Of a stretch of 64,000 bases of DNA, positions 54,240 through 64,000 are shown piece after piece (position 1 is the stretch's first letter; each line of letters begins with the position of its first letter). The stretch covers positions 78,610 through 142,609 of the forward strand of contig QKWP01000519.1 of the NCBI GenBank assembly GCA_003550325.1, written 5' to 3'. The position numbers and the translations under genes were made by a program. The notes under the pieces are model-generated. The model was given only the letters and a program-made list of their open reading frames with translations. It did no database searches and was not told the DNA's origin. Source of the DNA: Gigaspora rosea (lineage: Eukaryota; Glomeromycota; Glomeromycetes; Diversisporales; Gigasporaceae).

Positions 54240-54510
54240 TGAATTTACCCTTAATAGTTACCAACCTATCTAACAATGCCCAACTCATTCTAAAATGCCT
54301 GAGTATTTCAACAAACAGTAAAAATACTTCTTTCTACAGCTTGGCATAGCTCTTTTATTGAGTTTTTTTTTGGTTTTTTTTTAACTTATCTAGACACAAA
54401 GAAGCTTTTTTGTTAGTTGTAACAAGTGCTTCATTTGTTAGTTTTTCAATATCACTTAGAAGCAACTTTTTTATATAACAGTTTATCAAAAAAGGCCTAA
54501 TTATACCGAT
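54240..54510 (-). pseudogene. Inverted, broken copy of the 27293-27559 repeat frame
   Basis: On the minus strand it matches that frame through CTAACAAATGAAGCACTTGT and AGCTGTAGAAAGAAGTA. Length changes in the A runs break the frame. The similarity continues to about 54025, as in the other copy. Confidence 0.65.
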
Positions 54511-54620
54511 TCACTTATATGTATTACTATAGAAGTTTTATAATATTAAACTCAAACTCAATTATAAGTTTGGTCCAGGCTGGTCCAAGGTTTGCAAGCT
54601 AGTTTGAATTTGAATATATA

Positions 54621-54800
54621 TGTCGTGCCCCAAATGCAAATTGGCCCAGTTGTCAATCTGGCCAAATTAAAAATTAATTTAGCCTGGATATTAGGGTTAG
54701 ATTAGGGTTAGATTAGACCAGTTTTTTATTTTGGCTTAAAGATTGACATTTGGGCTGTTCCAATTAACAACTGGGCCAGATTTGCATTTGGGGCACAACA
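54621..54800. mobile_element. MITE with TGTCGTGCCCC ends, 180 bp
   Basis: The ends TGTCGTGCCCCAAATGCAAA and, reversed, TGTTGTGCCCCAAATGCAAA are inverted; the inside has GGCCCAGTTGT/ACAACTGGGCC. The flanks are TATATA-like, so an exact duplication cannot be defined. Two TTAGGGTTAGA units lie at the centre. Confidence 0.75.
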
Positions 54801-54917
54801 TATATATATGTATTTTTGAATACTAAACAAGGTTACTTAGGATGAGAAGTATAAATTGATTAGTAAAATTTAGAGAATTATAGTATTTTGTATAATTTTA
54901 TTAATAAAATTACTAAA

Positions 54918-55530
54918 AATTTAAGGGTGTGGTAACATAGAAAAGCTTCTGGTTGTTACCCCCAAGTGGCAGGTCTAGAGTTCAAATTCCACTGAAAATG
55001 AATTAGAAAATAGGTCTGTGTTACAGTAACATTTGTTTATTAATCGATCAAGTATATTATCTGTAACCTTGGTACCACTATCTCGAATAGGAGCTTCAGC
55101 ATAGTTGTGTAAGTTACACAAACAAATCCAAGAGACCAAAACAATTAAAACCTATTTGGCAAATCCTGAGTAGAGAAATAGCTAGACTTTCGACATACTG
55201 GTGAAAAGAATCTTAGCAGTGACTAACCGAGAAATTTGAACAGGCAAGAGCCCATAGCAAATGGGGCCCACCAACCTGGCCACCAGAGTTGCACTGGAGG
55301 AAAAGAGTATATGTTATAGAAGCATGAACCAAGAAAAAAGAGACCTTAGGCACCTAAAGCCTGGCAGACCGATCCTACTAGATTGGTAGTCTGAAATGAC
55401 TAGGAAAAAGGATCCAAAGAGTGACTGATCAGGTACTGGGGTTTAGTAAACTTTGCAAGGGCAGATGAAACTAATCAGCCAATAAGAAGTGGAAGCATAG
55501 AGGCATGTACATGCTAAGACCCAACGGAGC
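54918..55530 (+). mobile_element. 3'-truncated copy of the long tRNA-headed retroposon
   Basis: It starts TAAGGGTGTGGTAACATAG, has the B-box-like GAGTTCAAATTCC and follows the body through CACCAACCTGGCCACCAGAG to about GGGCAGATGAAAC. After about 55480 it no longer matches, and repeat R1 begins soon after. Confidence 0.7.
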
Positions 55531-56154
55531 TCTGGGCATACTCATATAGGAGTCTTCGGATGCTAAGAGACTTGGAACCACTAATATAAGTATATGCTAG
55601 TATAAGTGCATGCAGTGATAATTGGGTTCTCCCTAGCTTCATGATGCTATCCAACTATATTCAGCACTAGAAGCATTTGTGAAACATGTCTAGGAACCTC
55701 CCCACTATAACTAGAAGTACAGTCATTCACACATTTCCAAATTCAGAATGTTAAATCCTGAGTCCTCAAGTCATAGAAAACTAGCTAGTTGCAGCAACAT
55801 GCAGGCTTAAGATACTTACCCAATGAGGTAGAAGCAGCTGCATGGCTTGAGATACAAACCTCGAGAAGTACACTAGTAAGGGATTTTCTGGGTCACCAGA
55901 TTTCGAGTACACTAATTTGAAAGCATAAAGCACCTACCTGGTATACACCAAATTGGAAGTGATAATATTAGGAAATGTAGGTAATATAGCAAATATGTGG
56001 ACATTAATTGTTGGTTGAAAAGAGATGTACAAATCCAGGTCAACTATATAAATAGGAATATAAAAGGCTTTGGTGGGTTTTAGCTGTGAATAAAAGGTTT
56101 ATAGCCTAAAGTTCTAGTCTCAATACTTGTATATAATATATATGTACTTATGGC

Positions 56155-56744
56155 TATAGATGCTGGTGAAATTAAATCAGAGTGGTAAAATGATTTCACC
56201 ATTTCACTAATCACCAATCAGCAATGGTAAAACTGGTGTAACTGGTGAATTGATGTAATTGGTGTAATTGGTGAATTGGTGTAATTGTGAATAGGTGAAA
56301 TGGTGAATTGGTGAATTGGTGGAATGGTGAAACAGCGGAATGGTGAAATGGTGAATTTCCAGAGTCTGGAATTATTTCAGCCTGGAATTCGGTCAGGTTT
56401 TTGTTCAAGTTTTTATATTTTATATTTTTACAGGCACACTTTGAGGTCAGAACTATTAACTGTTTATAGGACAGAGCAAATTCACCAATTCACCATTTCA
56501 CCAATTCACTGTTTCACCAATTTACCATTTCACCATTTCACTAATTCACCGTTTCACCAATTCAATTCACTGTTTCACCAATTCAACAATTCACCAATTC
56601 ACCAATTTCACTAATTTCACCAATTCACCAATTCACCAATTTCACCAATTTTACCAATTCACCAAATAAAATTTTGGTGTAATTCTGGTGAAACTATTTC
56701 ACCATTTCACCTGGTGAAATGGTTTAATTTCACCAGCATCTATA
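56155..56744. mobile_element. MITE with a TTCACCA minisatellite in its arms
   Basis: The ends TATAGATGCTGGTGAAATTA and TAATTTCACCAGCATCTATA are inverted. CTTATGGC lies on both sides (56147-56154, 56745-56752). The left arm is filled with GGTGAATTGGTGAA-type repeats and the right arm with the inverse, TTCACCAATTCACC, about twenty units. A smaller relative is at 58009-58277. Frames of 65 and 96 codons here are repeat artefacts. Confidence 0.88.
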
Positions 56745-56752
56745 CTTATGGC

Positions 56753-57075
56753 TAGGGATGGTAAAGTCAGTCCAGGTCCAGTCTTGGTCCTAGGACTTGT
56801 AAGTCCTATCACATGGACCTAAGGACCAGGTCCTCATATAATAAGTCTCAAAATTTATACCCGACTAATAGAATTAAGTCCTTGGACTTAGTTCTAATAC
56901 TTTCTAACTAATTAAAATTCTTTGTTTACTGTTTTATTACTAATATTTTTAAGTTCTATATTAGGACCTATTGTGGACCTATGGACCTAGGTTCTAAAAT
57001 TGGGACCTAGTCTTTAAAGACCAGGCCCCAAAACCAGGTCCTAAAGTCCTGGACTTAAGAACTTTACCATTCCTA
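56753..57075. mobile_element. hAT-type MITE (TAGGGATGGTAAAG ends)
   Basis: The ends TAGGGATGGTAAAG and, reversed, TAGGAATGGTAAAG are inverted. CTTATGGC is at 56745-56752 and 57076-57083. The inside has GGACCTA/TAGGTCC and AGTCCTGG blocks. Confidence 0.88.
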
Positions 57076-58008
57076 CTTATGGCACTACTATATGTCAATC
57101 TACTTAAATATTAATAAAGTTCGGGACAGGAGCTACACCCCTAATGTTAAAAAATATTATTAAAAATTTTATTTTATATAATTAATTGTAACTTCTTGCT
57201 AGAGTTAATACCTCTATCTGGATTTATATATCTGAATATATACTATGTCATGTGATATAGCATGATATAGTGTTTTTATATCCAGTTATAAATAAATCCA
57301 GATTTAAATTTAAAACCAGATATATACTATATTAAAACTGGATAAATCCGGATATAAAAAATATATTCGGATAGAAGTATTAACTCTACTTCTTGCACTA
57401 AGTAAAATTGTTTAGCACAAAAAAAGATATTAAATTAGCGTATTTTATTTTTGAGTATTTATTCATTGCCCCATGCGATGCGCCTTATATGTCACTCTCC
57501 TAATCAAATTTCAAGATCAGGTATAACGTTACATGATCAAAAAATTCAAAACAAACGTTCGTTTTGTCAAAAATCATTTATAACTTAAAATTGAGTATAT
57601 AAAACTACTCTTAGAATTCTAAAAAAAAATTCTTTGCAAAATTTTACTATAAAAACTTCCTCTCGCCCATACACACAATCTATACCTCACTCTAATCCTA
57701 TCCAATAAAAAAATGTGTTATTTTAATTGTTTTAATTTTACATTACACTTGATTTTATGATTTGTGGCAGGTGCGACAACATCGCACGTGCAATGTATAA
57801 ATTATTTCTTTATTTTTTTTACTTTTTTTAAAATTTGAAGAAAGGATGTTTAATTTTAAAAATTTTTATCAAAAATTCAAAATTAAGCATCTTTAATGCA
57901 ACTTTTAAGGAAAATACAATAAAATAAAATATTTTTTGGTACTAAACAAGTTTACTTAGAGCTAAAAGTTAGTATCAATTAGGGGGTATCTATAAATAAT
58001 GTTATGCA

Positions 58009-58277
58009 TATAGATGGTGGTGAAATTACTTTTCTTAATAAAAATTTTTGTTGAAATTGTTGAAATTATTTGATATTAAAATTGGCGAAATTGGTGAAAT
58101 TAATTTTTTACTATTAAAAATTAATTTAAATTATATAAAATATTAATTAAAACTAAACTCAATCAAATACAATAGTTGTTTTATAATTAATTTATAAAAA
58201 TATTAAAAATATTGAAATTTTTGTTGAAATTATTGTTGAAATTAAAAAAATTAAAATGAATTTCACCGGCATCTATA
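58009..58277. mobile_element. MITE with TATAGATG ends, copy 2
   Basis: The ends TATAGATGGTGGTGAAATTA and TGAATTTCACCGGCATCTATA are inverted. GTTATGCA (58001-58008) and GTTATGTA (58278-58285) flank it. The inside has GTTGAAATTATTGTTGAAAT-like repeats in place of the TTCACCA array of 56155-56744. Confidence 0.8.
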
Positions 58278-58389
58278 GTTATGTACCCCTTCATAGTAGT
58301 GCTTGACCACTGCTTGACCCCTCCTACTATATAAAAAAATTTTCAAAATCCATATGTTTATATATAAAATTTTACAAAACTTGAATATA

Positions 58390-58730
58390 TTGTGACACAG
58401 TAACCCGATATGGATAATTTAGGCACTATTCGATTCGTCTCAGTTAGATGAATCCAATGATACCAAAATTATTTTATTAGAATTACTGGATCAATAGTTA
58501 TTCACAAAAAACTATTAATTTTATAGTAATTTTACAAGAAAACATAATAACCAATAGTATTTGGCCAATACCTTTTGATCCAGTGATCCAAATGAAGCGA
58601 AATTGGTACCATTTGACTCCTTTCACCAAGATGAATCGAATAGTACCAAAATCATTAATTTGGACCACTGGTTCAATTTTTAGCCAATTTTTTCTAAAAA
58701 AATTACGTTATATTTTTTTGACCTCTCCCC
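58390..58730. repeat. Foldback block with CGATTCGTCTCAGTTAGATG arms
   Basis: GGCACTATTCGATTCGTCTC at the left and GATGAATCGAATAGTACCAA at the right are inverted, with centre near 58530. Shorter relatives occur near 15340-15400 and 36080-36160. The 79-codon frame here follows the repeat and is not a gene. Confidence 0.6.
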
Positions 58731-58799
58731 TACTTCTTGAAAAAAACGTTATCGTTCGTCCAACCCTCTTGTATAATGTTATTTATGGATACCCCCTTA

Positions 58800-58950
58800 G
58801 GGCGCTGACATTTATTACATAATATCCATTTACTATAAAGACTTACTTCTACCTCCAGATAATATTTTAATTGGCTAAAATTTTTATATGAGATAAGATT
58901 TGGTTTGACCTCTCATTCTCTAAAATATTACCTAATAAATATCAGTGCCC
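58800..58950. mobile_element. PIF/Harbinger-like MITE, copy 4
   Basis: The ends GGGCGCTGACATTTATTACA and AATAAATATCAGTGCCC are inverted with TTA on both sides (58797-58799, 58951-58953). Confidence 0.8.
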
Positions 58951-59789
58951 TTAGTAAAATTTAGAGAATAATAGTATTTGTATAATTTTATTAATAAAAT
59001 TATTAAAAATCTCATTTTACATAAAATTTTACTAATTGATTATACCTTCTTGCACTAAGTTAACTTGTTTAGCATTAAAAAATATATCAAATTAGTATAT
59101 TTTATTTTACTTTTCTTAAATTTGAAGAAAGAATGCTTATAATTTTGAAAATTTTTATCAAAAATTCAAATTAAATATCTTTGATACAAATTTTAAGGAA
59201 AATAAAATATACTAATATAATATATTTTTTAGTACTAAACAAGTTTTTTGGAGCAAAAAGTTGGGTTCAATTAGTAAAATTTAGAAAAAAATAGAAATTT
59301 GTATAATTTTATTAATAAAATTATTCAAATTTCCATTATTCTCTAAATTTTACTAATTAAACCTATCCTTTTGCTCTAAATAAACTTGTTTAATACCAAA
59401 AAATATATCATATTGATATATTTTAATTTATTTTTTTTCAAAGATATTTAATTTTGAATTTTTAATAAAAATTTTTAAAATTAAGTGTCCTATCCTTTCT
59501 TCAAATTTTAAGAAAAGTAAAATAAAATATGCCAATTTAATGTATTTTTTGGTGCTAAACAAGTTTACTTAGTGCAAAAAGTTATAATCAATTAGTAAAA
59601 TTTATAAATTATACAAAATACTATTATTCTCTAAATTTTACTAATTAATTTATATGTTTTATTTAAGTAAACTTGTTTAGTATCCAAAATATATATATAT
59701 GTATTTAAATTCAAACTAGCTTGCAAACCTTGGACTAGCCTGGACCAAACTTATAATTGAGTTTGAGTTTAGTATTATAAAATTTCTAT

Positions 59790-60058
59790 AGTAATACAAA
59801 TTTATTCTAATCTTAGAATCCAGTAATTAGATTTTAATAATTTTGGGCTTGCTAGAATTCTTTCATTAAGAGGATCATTTTGGTGTTAAATTATTGAAAT
59901 TGGCTCTTTAGATTAAAAATTATTAAAAAATCTATAATTTTGGTCAAAAATAATTTTGTAACTTTGGTTAGAATTATGAACTTTTGGCTAAAATTATATC
60001 TGATACTTCAATTGACCCCCACATCCATAAATCAGCTGATTTCTAGAAACCTTCTAAT
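59790..60058. repeat. Right arm of the opened foldback element
   Basis: It contains TTTGGGCTTGCTAGAATTCT, AAGAGGATCATTTTGGTG and the end CAGCTGATTTCTAGAAACCT, the inverse of family left ends such as 53783. The sequence at 59705-59785 is inverted relative to 54540-54620 as well. Confidence 0.6.
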
Positions 60059-60244
60059 TATAATATATTTTGATGTCCTGAACAAGTTTATTTAATAGCA
60101 CTTTTGTGATTTATTTAGTAAAATTTGACTTTTACATATAGCAACTACTAATAGATTTTCTGAGATTTTTGAAAAAAAATCAGGAAATAGCTTATTTTCA
60201 GTAGTAGCCTATTTTGAAAAAAATATAGTAGCAATTGAAATAGC

Positions 60245-60415
60245 CAGATTGATATTTTTATATGATTGGTTAATTAAATGACTAATTGTCTAGTCAATTA
60301 ATTAACCAATTGACTAGTTGATTAATTGATTAGTTGGCCAGTCAACTAATTAATTAGTCGACTAATTGATTAATCGACTAAATTGGATCTGTATAATTCA
60401 ATTAATTAGTTGGAG
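60245..60415. repeat. AATTGACTAGTTGATTAATTGA minisatellite (imperfect)
   Basis: Alternating GACTAATTGATTA and AATTAATTAGTCGAC words form a palindrome-rich array, as at 29462 and 50655. Confidence 0.78.
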
Positions 60416-61590
60416 TAGTGACAGATATTACATAATATCCTAGGGAGGAGAAGTATCTGAAAAAAATATATTATATATATATTTTCATATATGATCATAT
60501 ATGATGTGAGGGGAGGGGAGTAACCCTCTTGATAAAATAATATTATGTAATATATGTCATAGCCTTTGTCAACTTTACAACTAATCAATTAATTCGATTT
60601 TTGATTTGTATTACTACAAGCTAAATATCATGGTTAATTACTGTAGAAAGGAAAGATATATATCCTATGCTTTTAAAAATCGCAAGCAACTATTAGTCAA
60701 TTCTGCTTCTATGGGCTACACAATATATAGTAAAATCAACCATACAGTTATATGTTATAACATATATCATACCAACAGGGCTGATAATTTTCTACAGTGA
60801 TTAAAACCAAATTTTGTATGTAATTAAAACAAATTCTGTGATTTGCTGCGATAAAATTTTTTTATGAATTCTGTACAATTTTATAAATTTCTGTGCAATT
60901 TTGTGGTAATATATTGCTAATTCTATAACTTAATATGCTTATGTAAAAAAATTTAGTTGTCAAAATTTATATTATATAAAGAAATTAAACAAAAAATTTA
61001 CGCTATTAATTGTACTAACATTTAATTTTGATAACAAAAAAAATATAAACTAAAAATAAAGTAGATTTTTGCATTTTATAAAATAAATAAAATAAACATA
61101 AAGAAAAAAAAAGAAAAAACAACAATTATTTGCCATTATTATATAACATATTTAGCTATTTTAAAGAATTATGTAAAAGGTTTTGATAATTGCTATTTAA
61201 AATATTGTTATAATAAAGAAACTACGTTCAATACTGCAACTAGAAGCTGGAAGCCAAATATAATTTAACGCTATTTCTGATAAATTTGGCAAAATTGATT
61301 GCATTCTTATTCAATATTCATTGAGTTTAATTAAAAATATTTTTATATTTAAACTTGATATTTTTTAACTCTATTACTTTTACTATAATTTTATATCGAT
61401 ATTACAAATTTGTATTTGAAAGAGCTTTTATTATAAGTTTTAAACAAACTTAAACTTTTTTAAAATATATACTTGATATTTTTAATGCCATAAATGCTTG
61501 TGGTATAAAAATATAAATTCAATAATCGAGACAATTGAGCAATTATTTTATATAATAAAATACTCAATTCAATTGGTTAATTATCATATA
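60416..61590. other. AT-rich non-coding stretch
   Basis: A diverged Harbinger-like block may lie at about 60420-60570 (TGACAGATATTACATAATAT against ATTATGTAATATATGTCA). Beyond it no gene or clear element was seen; short frames have no recognisable content. Confidence 0.5.
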
Positions 61591-61809
61591 GGCTAGGTGC
61601 TGCAAAAAGAGACCAAATTGTCAATTTTTTTTAAAGATATTTTTTCATATAAATCAATTTAGAATAAGATTATAATAATTTTTTACTTAAAACACAAAAG
61701 TAGTTGTATTAATAAAATTTTGAATTTATTATAAGATTTGCAACATAAAAATTGATTTTCTGAAGATTTTTTGTTTTGTCAATTTGGTCACTTTTCACAG
61801 CACCTAGCC
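61591..61809. mobile_element. TIR element with GGCTAGGTGCTG ends, 219 bp
   Basis: The left end GGCTAGGTGCTGCAAAAAGA and the reversed right end GGCTAGGTGCTGTGAAAAGT are inverted and continue through ACCAAATTG. CATATA flanks both sides (61585-61590, 61810-61815). The superfamily is not determined. Confidence 0.75.
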
Positions 61810-61969
61810 CATATAATCATAGAATTTGCAGTATTCTGTATATTCTGCAATATTCTGTAGTGATTAAGAGTGATCTCTGTGGTTGGCTGTACTTAAGAGG
61901 AATTTTGTTGTTTTTTGTGAATCACAGAAAATTATCAGTCCTGATTAGTATTGAAAATCTGTTTGAAAT

Positions 61970-63725
61970 TTATGTTCTTATGAGAACATATTTATTTAAT
62001 TTAATGTTCTCAAAATTTTTTTTATGTTCTTAAATAAAAAAATTTTTTCTCTTTCTCTTTCTCATATTCTCTTTTTTTTTTTCTTACTTTTACTCTTATT
62101 CTCTCTTTTTCTCATTTACACTTAGTTTATTTTTTCTTTTTACTCTTATTTCTTTATCTTATTTTCTTTCTTATACTTATACTTTTATACTTATTTTAGT
62201 TATATTTAATTTTTATTTCAATTAATATATTTTAAATGAGTATTGCTAATCTTAACAGGCTATGAAATCCACAGCTCTGCATCTGCCAATCAAAATTGCA
62301 GAATTAGCACGATCTGCAAATTTTTTTGTATAACAAAAATAAAGTTTTTTTATGAAAAAATCAAAAATTACTTATAACACAAAATTTAGCTTATGAAACT
62401 ACTACTTTTATGCGAAAAAAAATTCCTTGCTAAATTTTACTATAAAGGTTGCTATTTTTATAACCCTAACACTAACTCTAACCCTAACTCTAACTTAAAT
62501 AGAAAACTTTTTGAAACGAGGATGTGAATTTTACAGCCTGTGAATCAAAGTAATTTTCATTTTAAATTATTAATAATAAAATAATAAAAAATATAATTTA
62601 ACTAAAAAAAGCTAAGTTATTCATAAAAATAAGACCATAACTTTATTTTTTTAAAAAGAAACCAAGATTAATATTTAAAGACTTTTATATAATATTAAAA
62701 AAATTATTGGTTTGATCTAATTTATATATTTAGTTTTTAAATAAGCTATAAATATCTTTCAAATATTTAAATAAATAAATATAGTAAATATAATATATTA
62801 TTCTTCTTTGCTGTAATAAATTTAATAAATTTATAAATTCAAAAAATTTTTTATTATAAAATTTTGAAATGTAACATTTAAGTTTAAAATTATAATAGCT
62901 AAAAATTTGTTAAGTAATTTTTTTGTAAAAATTTTTATTATCATTATAGTGAGTTTAGCTCTCTAAAAATTTATATTAAAGATTGATATAATTGGCATTC
63001 ATATAATATTATATGTATATCAATATTTATATAATAAGAAAGGTAGATTCAACTATATTGTACCAAAACTAGAAATGAATAAATCAACAAATTATATTAG
63101 CTAAAATTTTTTTGTGATTTAAGAATAGCTAATGTTCTCTATTTAAACTAACTAACAATTAAATATTTATAAACTTAATTATTTTAAACGATTAAATTAA
63201 TAAAAATAACTTTTATTACTTTATATATTTACATAAAGAACATATTTTTCAAATTTAATGTTCTTAAGGGTGAAAGGTGTCAATATTTCTATTTTCATAT
63301 AAAATAGATTGTAGATCAACTTTGTATAACCATATCATATGATTTACATATAAACATCATATGATTCGACCAATAAGGATTATTAAATTTTTGTGTAACC
63401 CAAGAAAAATATATAGTGACCTCGGAAAATTTAATTCTATATGAAGTTTATTTTTTTTAAAGAGATGCATTTCTTACAACTTCACTATTATAAACAAGCT
63501 ACTTTAAACTAAGTATTATATAAATATGGTAAAAATTGACTCAAATAATAAAAAGTTTTATTAGAAGCATATTTTTATTTACTATTTAAAAATTCAATCT
63601 ACCATGTAGATCATATGAAAAATGATTTACGTACACCCTATCCTTAAACAAAAATTAATAGAGAACATTTTAAATTTAGCAAATGTTTTCAAATTAAAAA
63701 TGATGTTCTTATAAGAACATGAGAA
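61970..63725. repeat. Possible larger inverted-repeat element (ATGTTCTTA ends)
   Basis: ATGTTCTTATGAGAACATAT at the left and GATGTTCTTATAAGAACAT at the right, with TTTAATGTTCT/AAATGTTTTC neighbours, look like degenerate inverted ends. A further AAGAACATAT...AATGTTCTTAA pair lies near 63235-63270. No target duplication was defined. No gene inside. Confidence 0.4.
62040..62215. repeat. CT-rich pyrimidine tract
   Basis: The plus strand is almost wholly C and T with TTTCTCTTTC, ACTCTTATTCTCTC and similar words; its complement is purine-rich like the tract at 14826. Confidence 0.85.
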
Positions 63726-64000
63726 TATAAAATTTCCAATACTGGCTCTAATACCAACTTACCTAGTATAATAACCTGGTAGAACATAATCCCAAACATT
63801 TTATACAATATATTCATGATAGAACCCATACTACCTACTGGTACTTCCAAATAAGACTTTGAGCCTGGGACTCTCTAAAACAAAATGTCAATTGGAATAT
63901 ATTCTACAACTACTAAATTATAAATACATACTTATGAAATATAAGACCAACCCTAAGTACTCTAGGATAAAGGTATTTAAACTCAAACTATTACTAAAAG
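63726..64000. other. Non-coding end of window
   Basis: Slightly less AT-rich than the rest (CTAATACCAACTTACC, GAGCCTGGGACTCTC) and may be the edge of another repeat. No feature can be assigned. Confidence 0.4.

Larger units (their letters stand above)
55565..57130 (+). repeat. Dispersed repeat R1, copy 2, with two MITEs at one target
   Basis: It is the inverse of 42213-39661. The MITEs at 56155-56744 and 56753-57075 interrupt it at CTTATGGC. Without them it is about 640 bp. It carries TTAATAAAGTT near its end. No reading frame. Confidence 0.65.
57160..59700. repeat. Array of inverted AT-rich units
   Basis: Blocks such as ACTAAACAAGTTTACTTAG, TTAGTAAAATTTAGAGAA and TTTAAATTTGAAGAAAGGAT recur several times in both orientations (about 57410, 57950, 58960-59080, 59240-59330, 59540-59690). 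They resemble nested foldback arms. They are interrupted by the MITEs at 58009-58277 and 58800-58950. No gene. Confidence 0.6.

Noticed and set aside
56211..56614. Frames with repeated HQFT/SPFHQF peptides
   Set aside because: They are translations of the TTCACCA minisatellite in a MITE, in both directions.
58583..58822. 79-codon frame (also 61776-62033, 85 codons)
   Set aside because: Both overlap inverted-repeat elements and have no recognisable protein features.
62460..62505. Telomere-like AACCCTAAC words (also near 3320, 28920 and 54700)
   Set aside because: The units are irregular and few, and each lies within a repeat element; there is no telomeric array.

Overview
The window is a very AT-rich, repeat-dense piece of eukaryotic, most likely fungal, nuclear DNA. 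A GT-AG intron, an HMG-box gene of the fungal MATA type, an RNase H-bearing LINE and a pogo/Tigger transposon together suggest an arbuscular mycorrhizal fungus of the Rhizophagus (Glomeromycotina) kind. That identification is an inference from sequence character and gene families, not from a database match. There is one undetermined base (N) at about 5990. No rRNA gene, intact tRNA gene, CRISPR array or bacterial operon was seen.

Layout. 1-6.4 kb holds miniature and foldback DNA transposons and ends with a 1.66-kb element that carries 8-bp target duplications. 6.64-14.13 kb is a complete LINE with ORF1, ORF2, a poly(A) tail and a 15-bp target-site duplication. 14.2-18 kb holds small repeats, a GA-rich tract, an old copy of a long tRNA-headed retroposon and a hAT-type miniature element. 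18.05-22.04 kb is a complete Tigger/pogo transposon with one transposase gene of two exons. 22-27 kb is the only stretch resembling host genic DNA: a MATA-HMG gene on the minus strand (23.4-23.8 kb), a 136-codon unknown gene on the plus strand (25.9-26.3 kb), and scattered ACGT arrays. 27-42 kb is a mosaic of miniature elements (Harbinger-, hAT-, pogo- and Mutator-like), foldbacks and a retroposon copy. 43-50 kb is an old LINE ruined by stop codons and insertions. 50.6-64 kb is again nested repeats with no convincing gene.

How it fits together. The LINE encodes an RRM-type ORF1 protein and an endonuclease/reverse transcriptase/RNase H ORF2, so it could move itself and possibly the poly(A)-tailed tRNA-headed elements. 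The Tigger transposase could move its own element and the small TA-flanked, CAGT-ended element at 35.8 kb. The many elements with 8-bp duplications need a hAT-like transposase that is not encoded here. Exact duplications around several insertions allow a relative order of insertion to be read, as in the 51.0-53.2 kb and 39.7-42.2 kb nests.
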